Positions 58,870-64,000 of a stretch of 64,000 nucleotides of DNA are shown here, piece by piece. This stretch comes from Imbricaverruca yamaguchii (lineage: Eukaryota; Arthropoda; Thecostraca; Neoverrucidae). Numbering within the stretch: the stretch's first letter is position 1; each line of letters starts with the position of its first letter. The notes under the pieces are model-generated. The model ran no database searches. It saw nothing but the letters and a program-made list of their open reading frames with translations, and was not told the origin of the DNA. The translations under genes were made by a program, and so were the position numbers. The stretch spans positions 1,443,501 to 1,507,500 of the forward strand of contig JAOTOL010001602.1 in NCBI GenBank assembly GCA_034440575.1. Reading direction: 5' to 3'.

Positions 58870-59575
58870 TTTAACCAACCGGAAAATACCGCCGGCAGCC
58901 CCTAGCAGCAGAGTTTATGACGGAACCGCCGAGCGAAGTGGGCTCCCTTCCTTTGGTGGAGCTTTATTTTGAAGGGAAGAAATTGATTCCCCCTTCCTCC
59001 CGTCCCATCGGTTGCTGTTCATGCTTAAATTCCATATCTCGACCCAGAGCAGGGAATATTGAGGTAACACTGATTCAACCCCGGCATCAACAGTAGTAAT
59101 ATGCTTCATTGGGCCCATCAACACATCAGTGTTTCTACCGTATTTAGGAGATTGCTAAAAAACAGGCATATACTTGCAACTTATGAAAAAGGTCTTTAAA
59201 TGCATGCAATATATTGTGATTACAAGGAAACGCTTGCATCTTTCAAATGGTACGAACGGTAATCCAACGGTGGACTATGTAACTATGTAAATACCGCGAC
59301 CCATCGGCGAAACAGTGTTGGCGGTGCCATTAGCTGTGTTGCATGGAGTGCGTCGTAAGCCGCCCAGTAAAAATTGAGAAAAATGCGTAGTATGTACGTA
59401 AAAATATGAGCGGTAAGCGGTTTAAAAGCCCTGATTGGCGCGGCGGCTTCCCGGCGCTTCAGATGTGCTCTAAAACTTTGCAGATCGTCTTTTTTAGAAC
59501 CAAACGCAAGTGTTTAAGACTTTAACACCAAAAATTTTGGAAATCACTCCACCTCTAATGTACATACCACCCGCC
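58870..59575. other. Non-coding sequence, no gene recognised
   Basis: Only short open frames without motifs are present. The segment separates the homeobox gene's 5' flank from a MITE copy. Confidence 0.4.
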
Positions 59576-59579
59576 GACA

Positions 59580-60366
59580 CTAAACCTTGCCGTCGCGAGG
59601 GGGGGGGGGGGTCGTCCGCGGTTGTCCGTGAACAGTGAAAGAACGGAGCGCGGCATCGCGCTGAAATTCGGCATAACTTTTCCGACATTCATTTGACATG
59701 TGTGAACATTTTGAAGTCAGGTCATCTAGGGTTAACGAGTTAGTCAAGGTCAAGTGAGGTGACCTCCAAAATCGTTCAACCATTCGTCACATTTTAACTG
59801 TTCAAGGTATTTGAATGAAACTCTCAGCGTTTGCTTAACCCTAGGGATGCAACAAAACGCACAAGAGGATTTTTTCTCTCATTTTTTCAATAGTTTTTTA
59901 TCACTTGTTAGTTTTGTATATTTGCCCATTTTAAAGTTATGATCGAATAGTGTGGCTAAAGTACGCATGTTTTATTGGAGCGCTCTACCCATTAGAACAG
60001 TAAAATGGAAGAAAGCTTGAAAACTCAAAATTTTGGACTTTCCAAAAAAAAGAGGATTTTTGGGTGCCCAGCATTTGTGTAGTCCTGGTCAATTTCGCTT
60101 TCCTTTTCTGACTCTTTTTTTCAAATCTCCCCCAAAATTAACTCCCCAGAGCCACAAGAATGAAGTAAATCGTTAAAATTTAGGCACCCTAGTAACGTCA
60201 CTTTTGGGCGGAAAAGCTTGTACGGGGTGGTATCTGTTCATACTCGTCGAGCGCTTTCCGATGACACCCATTTCGTTTCTGTGCGACGCTTAGTTTGGTA
60301 ACTAAAGGGGGTCCCTAATAACCTCCCCCCCCCCCGAGACGGGGTGTGAGGATCTGACATGGTTAA
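59580..60366 (+). mobile_element. MITE family A, near full-length copy
   Basis: It starts at CTAAACC followed by TTGCCGTCGCGAGGGG (left TTAA degraded to CTAA) and ends at GATCTGACATGG with TTAA at 60363-60366. It contains all family blocks in order: GTTGTCCGTGAACAGTG, GGTCATCTAGGGTTAACGAG, the DR4 segment near 59746-59762 with one change, ACTCTCAGCGTTTGC, CGTCGAGCGCTTTCCGATGAC and GAGACGGGGTGTGAGG. Confidence 0.85.
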
Positions 60367-60369
60367 CGA

Positions 60370-61210
60370 GGCACTATTACACAAATGTCCGCGCTTGGCG
60401 CGTGAATATCTGCCATGTGTGGATAAGTTTAGGCCAACAGCTTATGGCATGTTGTGTCGTCTTCAAGTTCCAAAAAGTAAAGTATCAAATAGTCTGATAA
60501 TTATTTTCTGTATTTTTACTTTTTACGAGACGTAGTAATCAAGAACAGGTTTCTGTTTCCCGGAGAACGCTTAATATTGCTTTTTTTTTGCATTTTATTC
60601 CTGGGGCCTTTTATCGTATTTCAGGGTCCGGTGCACTTAGCTGCAATGACGGGATTCATCGAATGAGTTTGTTCTCGTCGTCATAGAAATGGCTTTGCAG
60701 TCGATCGTTGCGGCCGGTGCCGGGGAGGACGGAGGGGTGCGTGGCACAGTGGCCGCCGCGGCCACCAATGCCGCAATAATGGCAGCCAAGGAGGCGGGTA
60801 AACACGACCGGATTTAATAACGCGCTGATGAAACAAGCCGTGACGGCGCGATCGGCTGATGCGGCCGGCGCTTGTCAACGCAATCCGAGCGGGCGGCTGC
60901 CGCCGGCGGCGCTCCGACATCACCCAAACATCATCAGTGCCGGTCGGGCTGACGCGAAATTGTCAGCGGCCACCGCCGTCAACACTGACGGGGGATTGGA
61001 AACAGGGGCGGTTATTGGTGCTCGCATCCAGGTGTTCAAGTGCATTTATAGTCAGGCCCTCACTTGATTACAGGCTAGGGTGATAATAAGCTGCTATCGT
61101 GTGGATGCTGCCAAGACTTGTTGCCCCACCTAAGCTAATTTTAAGTTAACACACCCGGGCTCGTACCGCCGTGAAAATATTTATTGGGCTGTACTATTTC
61201 CGTCACTCTA
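60370..61210. other. Non-coding sequence with a GC-rich patch at 60690-61010
   Basis: At 60691-60816 the plus strand encodes a 41-residue Ala/Gly-rich frame from ATG (MALQSIVAAGAGEDGG...), closed by a stop. A CpG-rich patch surrounds it. It could be a CpG island or an unrecognised first exon, with a possible donor near 60799 (GCGG|GTAAAC). No family is recognised. Confidence 0.3.
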
Positions 61211-61214
61211 GCTA

Positions 61215-61690
61215 GCCACTATAATACGTTAAATAGAGACAAAAACGACGAACTCTTTCGTATTGAAGGGATGATAGAAGTAGGATAGGTGAGTGAAATA
61301 GTGCGGCTTGCTAGACCTTCCCACGTTTCTAGTGGTGTGCTCGTTTTTGGGTTAAAATTTAGCTGAGTGAGTTTGCACTCTTGGAAGTATGTGTTTAGTA
61401 ACATCCACACGGCAGCAAATTATTATCAACCGTCAAGTGGGAATACCTTATCCCAAAAAGCTTGGAATTATACAGCTGGCGTCCAGAAGATAGTAGGTGT
61501 TTCTTGCAAGCATAACTGAAGCAACATAGATTGATAAGACGGAGCATGGATAGGCTTGCGGAGCCACCGAAGAGCACCCTGATCGTCTGTGACCATGGGC
61601 AAAACCCGGAAGTGTGGCGTCGTTGACAAGGTCAGTATCAATCCAAAGGTAAATACTCACAACAGCTGACATCCACGTTTGAGATGAAAA
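61215..61690 (-). other. Region open in several minus-strand frames, possibly a decayed element
   Basis: Three overlapping minus-strand frames (61219-61410, 61395-61577, 61448-61672) suggest coding sequence with shifts, and one reading includes DQGALRWLRKPIHAPSY. I cannot tie this to a family with confidence. It lies directly downstream of the Kunitz exon on the same strand and could equally be unrelated. Confidence 0.2.
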
Positions 61691-61814
61691 TTACAGTGTC
61701 ACCGATTCACAGACGTCTGCACATCCCCGGTGCGATCAGCGCTGCTGGGAAATTCCCGGGGCTGCAGGCAACTCCACACCGACGCACGATGCTCACCTCC
61801 CGGGAAGATGGGAG

Positions 61815-61852
61815 ATGATGCTCACGATGCTCACGATGCTCACGATGCTCAC
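61815..61852. repeat. Nine-base tandem repeat (GATGCTCAC) next to the Kunitz donor
   Basis: Four to five copies of GATGCTCAC lie immediately intronic to the splice donor of the Kunitz exon. On the minus strand each copy contains GTGAGC, the same sequence as the donor itself, so the region offers several possible donor sites in tandem, nine bases apart. Confidence 0.88.
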
Positions 61853-62031
61853 CCTCCTGGCAGCGACTCCGGCGCTGGAATACTGCCTCGAAGTTGGTGG
61901 CGTTGCCGTCGCAGCCCGTGTAGAAGAACGTCTCGCAGTGACCAGTGGAGGTGCTCAACGCCCAGTTGTGAAGTCGGCCCTCGCACGAGCTACCAGACAG
62001 CACGGGCAGACAACACACGTTTCCGTCTCCG
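61853..62031 (-). CDS. Kunitz-type protease-inhibitor domain exon, atypical
   Basis: The minus-strand frame carries one Kunitz (BPTI-like) domain with correct spacing: Cys1 at 62012, then 8 residues to Cys2, 15 to Cys3, 7 to Cys4. CETFFYTGC and GNATNF are the family's hallmark segments. Position 13 after Cys4, where Cys5 belongs, is Arg (codon CGC at 61874-61872). Cys6 follows four residues later. An extra Cys sits just before Cys1. The residue after Cys2, the P1 position that fits the protease, is Glu rather than Lys or Arg. NAT is a potential N-glycosylation site. The donor AGG|GTGAGC (phase 1) is excellent. The 5' border is uncertain; AAGAG|AC at 62031 gives phase 1, normal for Kunitz exons, but lacks a pyrimidine tract. 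It may be one domain of a secreted or extracellular multidomain protein. Without Cys5 one disulfide is lost, so it may be diverged, decayed or a sequence error. Confidence 0.85.
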
Positions 62032-62039
62032 TCTCTTCT

Positions 62040-62800
62040 GCCACCGGCACACGTTCGCATGCACTCATGTCGAGGCGCGTGTAAGCACGTGCACCGCGAT
62101 GGTCATGCCGCACCGCCTGTAACTGGTGTCAATAGTGAACGGCATGAAGCTATTGCTGTCCCGGCAAGAGCATCGGATTCTCAGTCGGCACCGACTCGAA
62201 AGCACACGCTCGGCTCAGCATTCTCCTCCCATCCGCTACATGGACTCCTGCGGCATCTCTGTCCGGATTCAACCCAAGGGACCTCCGTTGTGCACAACGC
62301 GAAAACAAATCTTCATCATAGACCAAAGACGATCGTTCCTCGAGGTTGTTCGTGAGATGTTTGTCTGTCTTCCTCTCTGCATGTATGTGCCAATTACATT
62401 CATGCTGCGTCAAAACTTTCGGACTGATTATGCCAAAGTTTGCACACGTGGTTTCACCTGTCCGGAGAGAAAATTCATGGGAGTGGTCTCCGGTTACGTG
62501 CGCACATGCCACGTGCTACAGCCAAGATCATGACGAAATGTTAGCCATGGTCACAGCACATAACGCATGTCACACGGGTATCATACGGGTACGGGTATGG
62601 TACTTTGTGAAAGCAATCTACATGAGGAACCACGTGATTTTTTAAGCCATTAAATTTGGTGAGCCGATAGTCCGTCACCGGGGATATCCAGCCGCGTCCA
62701 ATTTATAGGAGTGGGTGTCAGGGTGCTCTCGTGCTCACGTGCAGGCCTTTTGCATCATTCCTTCAGCCAGAAAGGTCTACAGTGTGTACGAAAGAGTCGG
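62040..62800. other. Sequence upstream of the Kunitz exon, no exon recognised
   Basis: Open frames on both strands (135 residues plus at 62126-62533, 120 residues minus at 62150-62512) show no known domain, signal peptide or Kunitz cysteine pattern. A signal-peptide exon for the Kunitz protein would be expected on the minus strand at higher coordinates, but I could not identify one. Confidence 0.35.
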
Positions 62801-62804
62801 TACA

Positions 62805-63645
62805 TTAACCCGCGCCGTCTTTGTCGTCAGATCCTCACACCCCGTCTCGGGGGCGGGGGGATTAGTAACCCTCCTCTAAAATCCAAGCTATGCATCGCAC
62901 GAAAACGAAAGAGGAGTCATCGGAAAGCGCTCGACGAGTAGGGTCAGGGTCCACCCCCAAAACAATTTCCCCCAAAAAAGACGTCACCAGGGGGCTAGAT
63001 GTTCACTTTTCAGGACTTACATTATGTTTTTGGCTCTGGGGAGTTCATTTTGGGCATATATGAAAAAAAGAAGTTTATTTGGAACGAGAAAAGGACAGCA
63101 AAATCGACAAGGGCTTTAATTTTTCCCCCCCCCCCCTTCCAAAAAAAGAAGAGTAAAGTAAAAAAGTTGAGTTTTCAAGTTATCTTTTATTTTCCTCTTC
63201 CAATGGGTAGAACATACCGAGAAACGTTGTTGGAAGTCAACTTACCCTACATAAAAATGCTTACTTTAGCCAGAATCATCTATTTGAACTGCAATTTGGC
63301 AAATACGCACAATTTATATGCAATCAAAAACAAAAGCAAAATCCACTCGTACGTTTTGTTGCATCCTTAAAGATAAGCAGACGCTGAGAGTTTCATTAAA
63401 ATATCTATATTCGTTAAAGCGTGACGACTGGTTGAACGTTTTTGGAGGTGACCTCACTTGATCATGACTAACTCGTTAGCCCTAGATGATCTGACTTCGA
63501 AATTTTGAAACAGCATGCCAAATTGATGTGGGAAAGGGTATGCCAAATTTGGGTGCGCTGCCACGCGCCGTTCGTCCACTATCCGCGAAAAAAAAACCTG
63601 AGAAAGTGGGGCGGCTGAAGACCCCCTCGAGACGGGACGGGTTAA
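62805..63645 (-). mobile_element. MITE family A, full-length copy with TTAA at both ends
   Basis: TTAA at 62805-62808 and 63642-63645 bound 841 bp. Internal ends are CCCGCGCCGTCT on the left and, in inverted form, CCCGTCCCGTCT on the right: an inverted repeat with two mismatches in 12. This copy shows the family's ends most clearly. The flanks (ACATTAAC on both sides) suggest insertion at TTAA in a TTAA-rich stretch. The DR4 site has one changed half-site here. Short open frames within it are not transposase-like. Confidence 0.88.
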
Positions 63646-64000
63646 CATCCCTACATTAACGTGTTAAAGTATACACGTGTTAACGTGCATACATTTGCGT
63701 GTTAATTAACTACATTAACGTCCCTCATCCGAACATTAACATGCATAAGACCCATCTAGAAATGTATGCGTGAATTATTAATTAGAGATACCGAAGTTAA
63801 AAAAGTAAAAGTGAGAACGATTGGCATGTTTTATTCAAGCGCTTAATGATCACTAGAAGTGATCAAGTTCAGTAACTGCTGAGGACAGTCTTCGTCTAGA
63901 GTGGCACCCTGCGAGTTTCATGTTGACATGACTCTATGCTTGAAAGAGCGGCAGCCTAGCTCAGCTCTGATCCTCGCCAGCTACAATAGCGGCGCCACAG
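63646..64000. other. TTAA-rich sequence then unique DNA
   Basis: Between 63650 and 63735 the words ACATTAACGTG, GTGTTAACGTG and ACATTAACATG recur about six times, leaving many TTAA sites next to the MITE end. After 63740 no feature is recognised up to the window edge. Confidence 0.55.

Overview
This window looks like intron-rich, gene-poor nuclear DNA from an invertebrate animal. No ORF is long enough to be an intact prokaryotic or single-exon gene. Coding signal appears only as short exon-sized islands with GT/AG borders, set in many kilobases of non-coding DNA, decayed LINE retrotransposon, small non-autonomous DNA transposons, minisatellites and microsatellites. The phylum is not settled by the sequence. 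A small cluster of TTAGG-like units near 55.1 kb is a weak arthropod hint.

The clearest genes are paired-like (PRD-class) homeobox genes on the minus strand. A homeodomain is split over two exons, 49365-49509 (residues 1-46) and 44399-44495 (residue 47 onward), at the 46/47 intron position typical of PRD-like genes. About 8.8 kb upstream on the same strand, 58312-58510 has a strong Kozak start, an octapeptide-type motif (HSIDSIL) and a consensus splice donor, and is the best candidate first exon of that gene. Some 39 kb downstream, again on the minus strand, 5371-5542 is a second first-exon candidate with a textbook octapeptide (HSIDAILG), a consensus donor and a CpG-rich upstream region with CCAAT motifs. 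Its homeodomain would lie beyond the left edge. Two neighbouring same-strand genes with this architecture, one homeodomain reading as homeobrain/Rx-like, suggest part of a homeobrain-Rx-orthopedia (HRO) cluster. That assignment is an inference.

At the right, 61853-62031 (minus) encodes one Kunitz-type protease-inhibitor domain that lacks its fifth cysteine and has Glu at the P1 position.

The rest is repeats. A fossil LINE of CR1-like type lies on the minus strand (endonuclease part 27527-28180, reverse-transcriptase part 25145-26370, the latter split by a GATAAAGA-rich microsatellite). One MITE family (called A here, up to 967 bp, TTAA-flanked, piggyBac-like) is present as several copies and carries a DR4 arrangement of AGGTCA half-sites. 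Two more families (B and C) share a terminal inverted repeat ending in a GGAGGG block, and B carries a run of AGGTCA half-sites. Minisatellites include a 46-bp array with a 642-bp higher-order period, a 67-bp array with CACGTG boxes and a 27-bp array with 14 CAGGTG boxes. There is a 49-bp hairpin at 39.6 kb and a run of four hairpins at 7.2-7.4 kb. A homopolymer-dominated block at 7.74-8.69 kb is probably a sequencing or assembly failure.

Comparisons with known homeodomains, Kunitz domains and LINE motifs are from memory. No search was run.
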